NCBI GenBank assembly: GCA_040403315.1
Contig: JBBAKX010000001.1
Span: 248,001-312,000, forward strand
DNA: 64,000 bases
Source: CAMCXT01 sp040403315
GTDB lineage: Bacteria; Bacteroidota; Bacteroidia; M30B66
Direction: 5' to 3'
This document shows, piece after piece, positions 51,116 to 59,516 of this stretch; within the stretch, counting starts at the first letter, position 1, and each line of letters starts with the position of its first letter. Position numbers and translations under genes: made by a program. The notes beneath the pieces were generated by a model. It ran no database searches, was not told the origin of the DNA, and saw only the letters and a list, made by a program, of their open reading frames with translations.

Positions 51116-52699
51116 ATGAGTGGTGGTAAGGAAACCCCGAGGCAAAAAATGATTGGTATGATGTACTTGGTACTTACGGCGCTTCTAGCGTTGAACGTTT
51201 CCAAGGAAATCCTCGATGCATTTGTAGTAGTTAACGATGGTCTGGTAAAAACAGACAAGAATTTTTCAACCAATAACGCGCTCCTTTATTCTTCTTTAGA
51301 GGCTCAGCTTGCTAACGATCCAGTTCGTGCACGAAAGGCTGTAGATGACTCTAAAAAGCTCAAAAAGTGGGCAACTGAACTTCACACTTTTATCACTGAC
51401 ATTAAAACAGAGTTAGTTGTTGCGGAAGATCAGGTTACCAAAGAAATCGCTGCTAGCAAAATTGACAGCTTAAGCACCGTTCAAAACAAAGACAAATACG
51501 ACAATAGTACCCGCATCATGTGCGGTGAAACGCCAGACGGATCTGGGGGAAAAGCCCGTGAGCTGAAGAATAAAATTGTCGAGTTTAAGAAAAACTTGAT
51601 GACAATTCTTCCAAGCGATGAGGTAAGGAAGAAAACAAATCTTGGCCTTGCTACTGAAGATCCACCAAAGAAAGGAACAGGAGTAGAAACTTGGGAAACA
51701 CAGAAATTTTATCACCTTCCAATTGCAGCACAAGTGGTTGTGTTAACTCAACTACAAACGGAAATTCGTAACGCCGAAGGAACTGTTCTAAATGAATTGT
51801 TCAAATCAATCGGAGCTCGCACCATTAAAGTCGACAAACTTGCTGCACAGATGGTTCCGTCGGCAAACGTTGTAGCCATTGGGGATGAGTTTACCGCGAA
51901 AATCTTTGTTGCAGCTTTAAACACTTCTTCTATTCCTGATGTAACAGTAAACGGAAGAGTGATTACTGAGGTTGATGAAAACGGATTTGTTGTTTTCAAA
52001 GCGCGTCCAAATGCTGAAGGAGAACAAAAGGTAAAAGCGTCAGTGAAATTCAAAAATGCTGATGGTGTTGATGAGGTTTCTGAAAAGGAATTCACTTACA
52101 CGGCCGTTAAGCCCAATGCTGTTGTATCTCCAACGAAAATGAATGTGTTCTACATTGGTGTTGACAACCCTGTTTCAATTTCTGTTGCAGGATCTGCTCC
52201 TGACAAAATTGAAGCTAGCCTTACTGGCGCTACTGGATCATTGACCCGCGTTAAGGGCGGCGATTTCATCGCTAAAGTTTCTGCCGGCTCAAAGTGCACG
52301 ATTCCTGTTAGCGTTAAAAAACTTGACGGCAAAGGAACTTCTTCAATGGGTGCACCAGAGTTTCGTATCAAACGTATACCTGATCCAACACCAATGTTGC
52401 TAGGTAAGCGTAACGGAGAAGCTATTTCAATTGGAGAATTAAAATCTGCAGGTTACATTTCTGCAGTTCTTGAAAACTTTGACTTCCAAGCGAACTTTAG
52501 CATCATGTCTTTTGAATTCGGTGCTAACATCGGTGGTATGTACAAGACGGCGCAAGTAAATGGTAACAAGTTCGACGGTGCAGTATCTTCATTGTTGAAT
52601 CAAGTTAAACCAGGCGCTCGTATTTTCTTCTCTGATATCAAAGCGAAGGGTCCAGACGGCTCTACCCGTACATTGAATGCTTCATTCAAAATCAAGTAA
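51116..52699 (+). CDS. gldM: T9SS motor/periplasmic shaft protein GldM (PorM)
   Basis: A 527-residue protein. The short cytoplasmic start (SGGKETPRQKMIGMMY) leads to one membrane helix (about 14-34; LVLTALLALNVSKEILDAF), then a long periplasmic part of four domains that crosses to the GldK-GldN ring. Normal length for the family. It starts 34 bases after gldL. Confidence 0.97.
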   Translation: MSGGKETPRQKMIGMMYLVLTALLALNVSKEILDAFVVVNDGLVKTDKNFSTNNALLYSSLEAQLANDPVRARKAVDDSKKLKKWATELHTFITDIKTELVVAEDQVTKEIAASKIDSLSTVQNKDKYDNSTRIMCGETPDGSGGKARELKNKIVEFKKNLMTILPSDEVRKKTNLGLATEDPPKKGTGVETWETQKFYHLPIAAQVVVLTQLQTEIRNAEGTVLNELFKSIGARTIKVDKLAAQMVPSANVVAIGDEFTAKIFVAALNTSSIPDVTVNGRVITEVDENGFVVFKARPNAEGEQKVKASVKFKNADGVDEVSEKEFTYTAVKPNAVVSPTKMNVFYIGVDNPVSISVAGSAPDKIEASLTGATGSLTRVKGGDFIAKVSAGSKCTIPVSVKKLDGKGTSSMGAPEFRIKRIPDPTPMLLGKRNGEAISIGELKSAGYISAVLENFDFQANFSIMSFEFGANIGGMYKTAQVNGNKFDGAVSSLLNQVKPGARIFFSDIKAKGPDGSTRTLNASFKIK

Positions 52700-52720
52700 T
52701 CTTTTCAAAAATCTGAAATC

Positions 52721-53563
52721 ATGAAACGCCTTGTTTTATCAGTAGTGCTTCTTGTTGCGGCTTTGCCGAACACAGATGCTCAGTCTGTACTCGACGATAA
52801 GGTTCAGGATGGCATTATCAAGAAGGAGCATATCCAGAATAGAAAGCCAATCCCGTACACTCCAATCCGCGAGGCAGATGTAATGTGGAAAAGAAGAGTT
52901 TGGCGTATGATCGACCTCAGAGAAAAGATCAATCTTCCTCTTTATTATCCCCTCGGTAACGATGTAAATGGATTAAGAAGTTTAACCAATGTTATTTACA
53001 AGTCTGTAACAGAAGAGGTTTCTCTACGTGTTTACAGCGGTGCCATTGACGACTTTTCTCAAGAAGTTACACCTTCGGAAGTAAAAAAAATGACAGAAAA
53101 GAATTACGAAAAAGTGATTCCGAGTATGATGGATCCATCTATCGATACAACTATCATCGTTACGGAGTCATTCTCTCCAAACCGAGTTAAAAAGTTCTTG
53201 ATCAAAGAAGAATGGTTCTTCGATCGTCAGCGTTCAGTGCTAGATGTTCGTATCCTTGGCATTTGTCCGATGTATGAGCAAGAAGACAAAGAAAAAGGCG
53301 ACCAACCATTGTTCTGGGTTTACTTCCCTGAGGCGAGGAAAGAGTTTGCTAAATATGACGTATTTAACCGCCAGAATCCTCAAGAAAGAAGATCGTTTGA
53401 CGATATCTTTTGGAAACGTCAGTTTAGCAGCTATATCATCAAAGAGGAAAATGTTTACGACCGCTCTATCTTGGAATACAAAAAAGGGATGGATGCGCTT
53501 TTAGAATCAAATAGAATAAAGGACGAGATCATCACTTTCGAGCATGATCTTTGGGACTTTTAA
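52721..53563 (+). CDS. gldN: Gliding motility/T9SS ring protein GldN (PorN)
   Basis: A 280-residue periplasmic protein with signal peptide (to NTDAQ). Family features: IREADVMWKRRVWRMIDLREKINLPLYYP, VRILGICPMYEQED and FWKRQFSSYIIKEENVYDRSI. It forms the ring with GldK. It starts 21 bases after gldM and ends the operon, followed by a strong terminator at 53604. Confidence 0.97.
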   Translation: MKRLVLSVVLLVAALPNTDAQSVLDDKVQDGIIKKEHIQNRKPIPYTPIREADVMWKRRVWRMIDLREKINLPLYYPLGNDVNGLRSLTNVIYKSVTEEVSLRVYSGAIDDFSQEVTPSEVKKMTEKNYEKVIPSMMDPSIDTTIIVTESFSPNRVKKFLIKEEWFFDRQRSVLDVRILGICPMYEQEDKEKGDQPLFWVYFPEARKEFAKYDVFNRQNPQERRSFDDIFWKRQFSSYIIKEENVYDRSILEYKKGMDALLESNRIKDEIITFEHDLWDF

Positions 53564-53603
53564 CGATAATTCACTAGATTGTTTAACCTCCACGCTTACA
53601 TGG

Positions 53604-53632
53604 AAAAGCCCAGACACATCGTCCGGGCTTTT
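53604..53632 (+). terminator. Rho-independent terminator of the gldKLMN operon
   Basis: GCCC-A-GAC (53608-53615) pairs with GTC-C-GGGC (53621-53628) across a five-base loop, with one internal A/C mismatch. AAAA and TTTTT extend the stem and make the T-run. It lies 40 bases after the GldN stop. Confidence 0.88.
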
Positions 53633-53682
53633 TCATTTTTATTTGTTTGGTTATTTTAATTCTAAAGGGTAGAACTTTTAAA

Positions 53683-54774
53683 TTAAATGTATTCTTCTCC
53701 TCTTTGAACCTTAACGTTGCTTACCATTTGCCGAATTTCTTGCTCATTGTCTTTTTTACAAATGAGTAAAATTCCATCAGATTCTACAACAATATAACCA
53801 TCTAAGCCTTGGACAACAACAAGCTTATCTTTTGGCACATTCACAATACAGTTCTTGGTGTCGTATAACATGGCCTTGCGCCCTACTACGGCATTTTCGT
53901 TAATGTCGTGTGGGGAGTTTTCGTAAAGCGAGCCCCAGGTGCCTAAATCGCTCCATCCAAATTCAGAAGGGATGACAAATACATTATCTGCCTTTTCAAT
54001 AATCCCATAATCGATAGAGATATTGGTACACTGCGCATAGGCCTGCTCCAAAAACGACTCTTCAGTCTCGGTGTAATAGTTTGCATTACCATCCAAGAAT
54101 ACTTGATGCATTTCTGGAAGATATTTCTGGAAGGCGTGCATCATCACTTTAGTTGTAGTAATAAACAGTCCCGAGTTCCATAAAAACTCGCCTGAGTTTA
54201 AAAACGACTTTGCTAAATCGGCGTTTGGCTTTTCTGTAAAGGTTTTCACTTTAAAAACCTCAAGTTCTGAATCTTCTTGAATGTATTGAATATAGCCATA
54301 TCCAGTATCTGGTCTCGAAGGCCTAATTCCTAGGGTGACAATTGAAGGATTCTGCTCTGAAAACGCAAAGCCTTTCATCACTTGGTCTAAAAATGCCTCT
54401 TCCTTCAAAATAAGATGATCAGAAGGTGCAACAACAACATTAGCATCTGGATTTTTGCTGCCAATTTTACTCAACGCATACGCTATGCATGGTGCTGTAT
54501 TTCTTCTTGAAGGCTCCAAAAGTACCTGCTGGTCGGAAATTCCCGGCAATTGTTCAATTACTAGTGCCTTGTAAATTTTATTGGTTACAATGAGGATGTT
54601 TTCCTCGGGCATGATCTTGATAAATCGATCGAACGTTTGCTGTAAAAGTGTTCTACCTGTTCCCAGAATATCGAGAAATTGCTTTGGCCTCTGTTGGCGG
54701 CTAACAGGCCAAAAGCGTGTTCCCACACCACCTGCCATTATAACACAGTAAAGATTTTTGTTTTGTGTGTGCAT
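53683..54774 (-). CDS. Mannose-1-phosphate guanylyltransferase
   Basis: A 363-residue nucleotidyltransferase making GDP-mannose from mannose-1-phosphate and GTP, for surface polysaccharides. Signature: MAGGVGTRFWPVSRQQRPKQFL at the N-terminus, LLEPSRRNTAPCIAYAL, VVAPSDHLI, FTEKPNADLA and WNSGLFI. There is no fused isomerase domain. The ATG at 54774 is preferred over a TTG at 54780. It is the last of a minus-strand row with an aminotransferase and a SprT-like gene upstream. Confidence 0.94.
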   Translation of the reverse strand: MHTQNKNLYCVIMAGGVGTRFWPVSRQQRPKQFLDILGTGRTLLQQTFDRFIKIMPEENILIVTNKIYKALVIEQLPGISDQQVLLEPSRRNTAPCIAYALSKIGSKNPDANVVVAPSDHLILKEEAFLDQVMKGFAFSEQNPSIVTLGIRPSRPDTGYGYIQYIQEDSELEVFKVKTFTEKPNADLAKSFLNSGEFLWNSGLFITTTKVMMHAFQKYLPEMHQVFLDGNANYYTETEESFLEQAYAQCTNISIDYGIIEKADNVFVIPSEFGWSDLGTWGSLYENSPHDINENAVVGRKAMLYDTKNCIVNVPKDKLVVVQGLDGYIVVESDGILLICKKDNEQEIRQMVSNVKVQRGEEYI

Positions 54775-54792
54775 GATCAATATTGTGACGGC

Positions 54793-56067
54793 TTAACGTA
54801 AAACGCTAAATGCCGATCTTAAACTATCAATGACTTGTGGAATAGACTCTGCCTTGCAAGTGCCCACCGAGAGCCTATACCAGCTAGAATCTTTAGATGC
54901 GCCAAAGGCATAAAATGGCACGATGGCAACACCTGCTTTGTCGAGAACATATTGGGTTACGTCGGCCGTAGTTTCGATCAAATGGCCAGATTCTGTTTGC
55001 TTACCGCGTAAGTCGATTTTGACCGTCAGGTAAAGTGCTGCTTGCGGAGCAACGGCGTCAACAGAAAACCCTTCAGACTTTAACGTTAAGAATCCTTCGT
55101 AAAATCCAATTAACCGACGCTGAAGTCTTTCGCGTAAGTTTTCAATAAATAACTGCGCTTGATTTGAATCTGCAAGGAAGGCTGCCGTTGCTACCTGCTC
55201 TGCTTTAGGCGCCCAAGCTCCAACGTGCCCTAAAATACTTTTCATTTTATCGATTATGTGGTGTGGGCCAAATGCCCAACCTACTCGAACGCCTGTTGCG
55301 GCGAAAGCTTTTGATAAACCATCGATAAAAATGGTGTATGGACGTAATTCTGGAACTAAGCTAACCGGATCTTCATGGCGTGTTTCACCATATGTCAAAG
55401 TCCAATAAATCTGATCATACATGAGATATAAAGGCTTGCTTCCTTGGGGCCGACTTAAGTTTTCTTCGAGCACAAGTTGCGCTATCTCTTGAAGACCTTC
55501 TTTGGTAAAAGTTGTGCCTGTAGGATTCAGTGGAGAGCACAAAGCCAATAAGGTTGCATCATGAAGATGAGGTCGAAGTTCATCGGCGGTGGGCATGAAA
55601 TTATTCTCCGCGCTAGCTTCAATCATCACTTGTTTGGCATATGAAAGATGCGAATAGTGATTATTGTTCCACGAAGGGACGGGGAAAATGACCTTATCGC
55701 CAGGATCTACGACAGTTTGAAATAAAGCGTAGATAAGTGGCCGAGCGCCGCCAGCAACCAAAAATGCTTCTGCATCATAATCGAGAAATTGATACTTAGA
55801 AATAAAGGAGGCTATTTCTTGACGAAGTGAAAGAATTCCATTGGCTGCTGGGTAATTAGTATGTCCCGCTTTATATGCCTCTATGATTTCATTGAGAAGC
55901 AACTCAGGAATTGGAAAAATCGAAGGGTCGAAGTCGCCAATAGTGAAGTTCCATATCTTCTCACCACGTTTAATTTTCTCATTAATCTCTCCCGCGAGGC
56001 GAATGATTTCAGAGCCTTGAAGAGATTCTGCCATTTGCGAAACCGGATGTATTACTTCTTCAACCAT
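54793..56067 (-). CDS. PLP-dependent aminotransferase, class I/II
   Basis: A 424-residue fold-type I aminotransferase related to aspartate aminotransferases. Visible elements: FTIGDFDPSIFPIPELL, TNYPAANGILSLRQEIA, LCSPLNPTGTTF with substrate-side Asn, MYDQIYWTLTYG, and the PLP lysine in IDGLSKAFAATGVRVGW. The substrate cannot be fixed from sequence; the adjacent GDP-mannose gene leaves both amino-sugar and amino-acid roles possible. It ends 18 bases before the guanylyltransferase gene. Confidence 0.9.
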   Translation of the reverse strand: MVEEVIHPVSQMAESLQGSEIIRLAGEINEKIKRGEKIWNFTIGDFDPSIFPIPELLLNEIIEAYKAGHTNYPAANGILSLRQEIASFISKYQFLDYDAEAFLVAGGARPLIYALFQTVVDPGDKVIFPVPSWNNNHYSHLSYAKQVMIEASAENNFMPTADELRPHLHDATLLALCSPLNPTGTTFTKEGLQEIAQLVLEENLSRPQGSKPLYLMYDQIYWTLTYGETRHEDPVSLVPELRPYTIFIDGLSKAFAATGVRVGWAFGPHHIIDKMKSILGHVGAWAPKAEQVATAAFLADSNQAQLFIENLRERLQRRLIGFYEGFLTLKSEGFSVDAVAPQAALYLTVKIDLRGKQTESGHLIETTADVTQYVLDKAGVAIVPFYAFGASKDSSWYRLSVGTCKAESIPQVIDSLRSAFSVLR

Positions 56068-56101
56068 GGTTTGACTTTATGGGTGCAAATTAACATAACT
56101 T

Positions 56102-56725
56102 TTATTCGGCATCTGTGAGTATTTCCACCTCTGCCAAAGGGTGAACGAGGTAAATTTTTCTGGTTTCAATTTCTTCGCACTGATAATTTTTTCTTTGCTT
56201 GGGTCCTTTCTTGAAAACTCTACCAGAGCGCAATCTGAACAATGTGTCTTGTGGCAACTCTTCCAGAAAAATTCCCGGTTCGCCGTCATCGTAAAGCCGG
56301 AGTTTCTTCATAAGCTCAGGGTCTCCACAACTGCTGGCCGCGGGATTGTCCATGTATGCTTGAAGTGTTTCAAGCATTTCTTGAGGGAAAATATCTTCTC
56401 TCAAAAACGGTTTCATGTGAAGGGTGTAATGTGCTTTCCACTCTTTTCCATGAGGCTTTACGCGACTTCCAAATTGATTCCAATTTGTGAGATGTGCTAT
56501 TTCATGCACCAAGGTGATTAGAAACGCATAAGGATTCAAGTTGAAATTTATTGAAATCCGGTGTCCCCGGGTTTTACCAACAATCGGCCTGAAATCCCCA
56601 AGCTTGGTTGATCTGTCGCGTGTGATTGTTAAATGAAATCCGTATTGGAGGATCCATTCCACAATTTGTTCAACTGCCGGCTCGGGCAAATAACGTGAAA
56701 GAACAGAGGTGTATTTCTCTTTCAT
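56102..56725 (-). CDS. SprT-like zinc metalloprotein
   Basis: A 207-residue protein. The SprT-like zinc motif is in LVHEIAHLTNWNQFG (HExxH), with a further His in KPHGKEWKAHY. The C-terminal third is basic and may form a DNA or ribosome contact. The family resembles the Spartan protease domain and may act on DNA-protein crosslinks, but bacterial members are not well defined. It lies 34 bases upstream of the aminotransferase on the same strand. Confidence 0.85.
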   Translation of the reverse strand: MKEKYTSVLSRYLPEPAVEQIVEWILQYGFHLTITRDRSTKLGDFRPIVGKTRGHRISINFNLNPYAFLITLVHEIAHLTNWNQFGSRVKPHGKEWKAHYTLHMKPFLREDIFPQEMLETLQAYMDNPAASSCGDPELMKKLRLYDDGEPGIFLEELPQDTLFRLRSGRVFKKGPKQRKNYQCEEIETRKIYLVHPLAEVEILTDAE

Positions 56726-56850
56726 ATCCGACTCAAAGATGCTTAAAAAAGAACCGATTTTTCAAAAAAGAAATAAACAAACTCGGGTAAAGTTTTGGTT
56801 GATATTGTATGGTTTTTCCTACTTTCGGCCATCTTTAGTTTTACCATCTC

Positions 56851-57447
56851 ATGCGTAAATACATCAACACCGGACTTTTCACAGTTGTTATTCTGTTGTT
56901 TTTCCTTCCATTCATGGAAGTAAGATGCAACAATGAGGAAATTGTGCATGCATCAGGAATGGCAATGGCGCTCAACTTGAAATTTGAAACCAACGAGGAC
57001 GTCTTTGGCGGTATGGGTGGAATGATGAAAGACAACGATCAAATGACATCGGCGCTTGACAAACAAAACAGGAAGCCTGACGTTTTTGGCATCATCACTT
57101 TGTTTGTCATGTTACTTGGAATCGGTTTTCAATTTATTCCAGTTCTTCAAAAGCCCTGGATTTCGGCAGTTTTGGCGGGCGTTGCAATGCTATCGCTCCT
57201 TCTTATGTATTTGATTTACACACGTGGCTGGGAAAAGAAAATGAACTCAGAGAGTGGTTCGGAGATGTTTGGTTATATGAAATTTACCCTCCATTTTGTT
57301 TACGGATATTGGCTCGCTTTGATGGGTTGTGTAGGGCTGTTTGCTTACAACATTTTCAACCAAATACAAGACAATCGGAACAAAAAGCTTGAGCTCTACT
57401 ATCCTATCACAAAGGAAGATGCACCTGATATTATCGATAATTTTTAA
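56851..57447 (+). CDS. Membrane protein of unknown function
   Basis: A 198-residue protein with four membrane helices (about 8-23, 77-94, 99-120, 143-165). A loop of about 50 residues after the first helix contains VRCNNEEIVHASGMAM and MGGMMKD, probably periplasmic. The C-terminus is charged (KKLELYYPITKEDAPD). No family was recognised. A possible promoter is TTTG at 56794 with TACTTTCG at 56820, 22 bases apart. It is convergent with the NlpC/P60 gene, whose stop follows without a gap. Confidence 0.65.
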   Translation: MRKYINTGLFTVVILLFFLPFMEVRCNNEEIVHASGMAMALNLKFETNEDVFGGMGGMMKDNDQMTSALDKQNRKPDVFGIITLFVMLLGIGFQFIPVLQKPWISAVLAGVAMLSLLLMYLIYTRGWEKKMNSESGSEMFGYMKFTLHFVYGYWLALMGCVGLFAYNIFNQIQDNRNKKLELYYPITKEDAPDIIDNF

Positions 57448-57990
57448 TCATCTGTAGCTTCCAAAACCTGCAAACGATTTGGAGTAGTATGGTTCAGATA
57501 GTTTACTAACGACAACTCCACGTTTTGTAGATGCATGAATAAAGTAATCAGGAGCTACGTGCATGCCCACATGGGAGATCTTTTTTCCGTCTAGTTTAAA
57601 AAAGTACAAATCGCCTTCTTTCAAAGCAGATTCATTAATCGGCTTAGATTGTTCTTTTTGCTGGGATGATTGGTGTATGAGTTTGATTCCAAAAACTCTT
57701 TGGTAAACAACCATAACAAATCCAGAACAATCGGCACCTGTTTTCTCTATTCCTCCGTATTTATATGGCGCGCCCAACCAAGAGGCGATTTCATCATAAA
57801 AGGCTCTGTTTGATTCTGCAGGAAGCGCAACGCCTAGCTTTTTTTCAAGGGCAGATAAAGCCGTTTTTGTTTCAGCTTTCGTTTCTGTTACTCTTCTTTT
57901 GCTGCTTCTGCAGTTCGAAAACGCAGCAACAACCAGAATAAAGAAAATCAGATTAAAACTTGATGGTGCTTTCTTGAAGCAGATATTCAT
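57448..57990 (-). CDS. NlpC/P60 family peptidoglycan hydrolase lipoprotein
   Basis: A 180-residue lipoprotein (lipobox FSNC, Cys27). The C40 peptidase domain has nucleophile Cys88 in GADCSGFV, the catalytic His in ISHVGMH and the third polar residue in YFIHAST. It would cut peptide stems of peptidoglycan from the periplasmic side. The ATG at 57990 fits the signal peptide. Its 5' end overlaps the 3' end of the MORN-repeat gene by 38 bases. Confidence 0.92.
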   Translation of the reverse strand: MNICFKKAPSSFNLIFFILVVAAFSNCRSSKRRVTETKAETKTALSALEKKLGVALPAESNRAFYDEIASWLGAPYKYGGIEKTGADCSGFVMVVYQRVFGIKLIHQSSQQKEQSKPINESALKEGDLYFFKLDGKKISHVGMHVAPDYFIHASTKRGVVVSKLSEPYYSKSFAGFGSYR

Positions 57991-59515
57991 AATCAACAGG
58001 TTCAAATTCTGGCCTTATCTTAATGCCTTCGTAACCAATTTCAATTCCGTCGCGGTACTCAATGGTTAAATAAAGCAGGCCATCAACATCATAACTTCTC
58101 CAGATTCCAATTCGTTTTCCATCTAAATATTTCCCTTCCCAGTAGAGTTTACTATCGAAACGAAATGCTTGATGTTTTCCTTCGGCTTTTCCATTTCTGA
58201 AACTACCAACAAAACTGGTTTTTCCATTATTGAATGCATGTCGCCATTCGCCATCCATAAGACCTTCCAAGAACCTTCCTTGTATGGTATGTTCTCCTTG
58301 CTTAAAAAGCCAAATGCCTTCTCTTTCTCCTTCTGTAAACTCGCCGTATGCCAAGGTGTCGGAGGTTTCTGAAAGTTCCAACGAAAACCCATCCTCCTTA
58401 CCTCTTCGGTAATTTTCTTCTCTCAGTATTTTACCGCTTTCATAGTACCAATTCCATTTCCCTTCAGGACGACCTTTGTTAAAAGCTCCTTTCTGCTCTG
58501 GTTTTCCGTTTGGATAATAAAACGACCACTGATCGTTTCGTTGATCATCTATATAATATCCCTCCGACTTCAATTCTTTATTTGGATAGAACTCTTTCCA
58601 CAAACCTTGCTTTCGGTAGGCAGAGTCGAGCATTCCTGATGAAATCAAAATTCCATTTGACCAAAACTCTGCATTTGAAGGTTTTCCTTTGTCGTCGTAA
58701 TAAAGTTGCTGACCTGTTAATTTGCCTTCGGTTGTTACTGGTCCACTTCGCTTGATGGTTCCGCTTGGTGAGTATGACTTTCTTATTTCGGGCGGCTTAA
58801 CATCTTCAGCTTCTTGCTGCAATACATCATCGACATACCGTTCGATCTTTTGAAGATTTCCTCTTTGGTCGAATGTTTTGAGGTATCCATTCTTTAGGCC
58901 TGCCAAGAATGCTGTTTCTGATTTAATTGAAAAGTCTTGGTAAAGTTCAACCCAGTTTCCTGCTTTTCGGTTTTGTTTATCGGTGCGATTCACAATTTTT
59001 CGTTGTACTAGTACCCCTTTTTTATAATCCAGCAAATTGATCACGTTTCCCAAAGAGTCGCATTCAATGCCCCTACCCTCTTCTTTTCCTTGGAAAAAAG
59101 GGATTGCTGTTTGAAGTTTATTATTCGAATAATACCTCCGGGAAAATCCATTTTTCAAATCGTCAACAAATGCTACCTCGGTGCTGATATTACCGGTATA
59201 AGTAAAATCACGGCGGAGCCCGAGTTTTTTTCCGTTTCTATATTCAACGGTTGTTTTAAGCAGGCCATCCTCGTTGTAGAATTTCCAAAGGCTATCTGAA
59301 ATTCCTTTTTTCTTGAATCCTTCCGATTTTATTACGCCAGATTCGTAATAGGCTTTCCAAATCCCATCGGGTTTTCCATCTTTCATTAATCCTTCACCCG
59401 ACTTTTTCCCTCCGGGGAATTTGAGAATTACATATCCATTTTGAACTAGGCTGTCCTGTGCTGTTAATTGCACTGCAAAAAATATTGCAAAAAGCAAAGT
59501 TAGCCTATTCATCAT
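57953..59515 (-). CDS. Exported MORN/YwqK-like repeat protein
   Basis: A 520-residue protein with signal peptide (LTLLFAIFFAVQLTAQ). About 16 repeats of the type G-x-W-x-x-Y-Y-x-x-G-x-L/I-K-x-E/G (DGIWKAYYESGVIKSEG, RNDQWSFYYPNGKPEQKG, EGKWNWYYESGKILREE) fill the rest, as in MORN and YwqK-antitoxin-like proteins. Such beta-hairpin arrays bind lipids or other proteins; the function here is unknown. It starts one base after the M16 protease stop, and overlaps the NlpC gene at the other end. Confidence 0.82.
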   Translation of the reverse strand: MMNRLTLLFAIFFAVQLTAQDSLVQNGYVILKFPGGKKSGEGLMKDGKPDGIWKAYYESGVIKSEGFKKKGISDSLWKFYNEDGLLKTTVEYRNGKKLGLRRDFTYTGNISTEVAFVDDLKNGFSRRYYSNNKLQTAIPFFQGKEEGRGIECDSLGNVINLLDYKKGVLVQRKIVNRTDKQNRKAGNWVELYQDFSIKSETAFLAGLKNGYLKTFDQRGNLQKIERYVDDVLQQEAEDVKPPEIRKSYSPSGTIKRSGPVTTEGKLTGQQLYYDDKGKPSNAEFWSNGILISSGMLDSAYRKQGLWKEFYPNKELKSEGYYIDDQRNDQWSFYYPNGKPEQKGAFNKGRPEGKWNWYYESGKILREENYRRGKEDGFSLELSETSDTLAYGEFTEGEREGIWLFKQGEHTIQGRFLEGLMDGEWRHAFNNGKTSFVGSFRNGKAEGKHQAFRFDSKLYWEGKYLDGKRIGIWRSYDVDGLLYLTIEYRDGIEIGYEGIKIRPEFEPVDYEYLLQESTIKF

Positions 59516-59516
59516 G

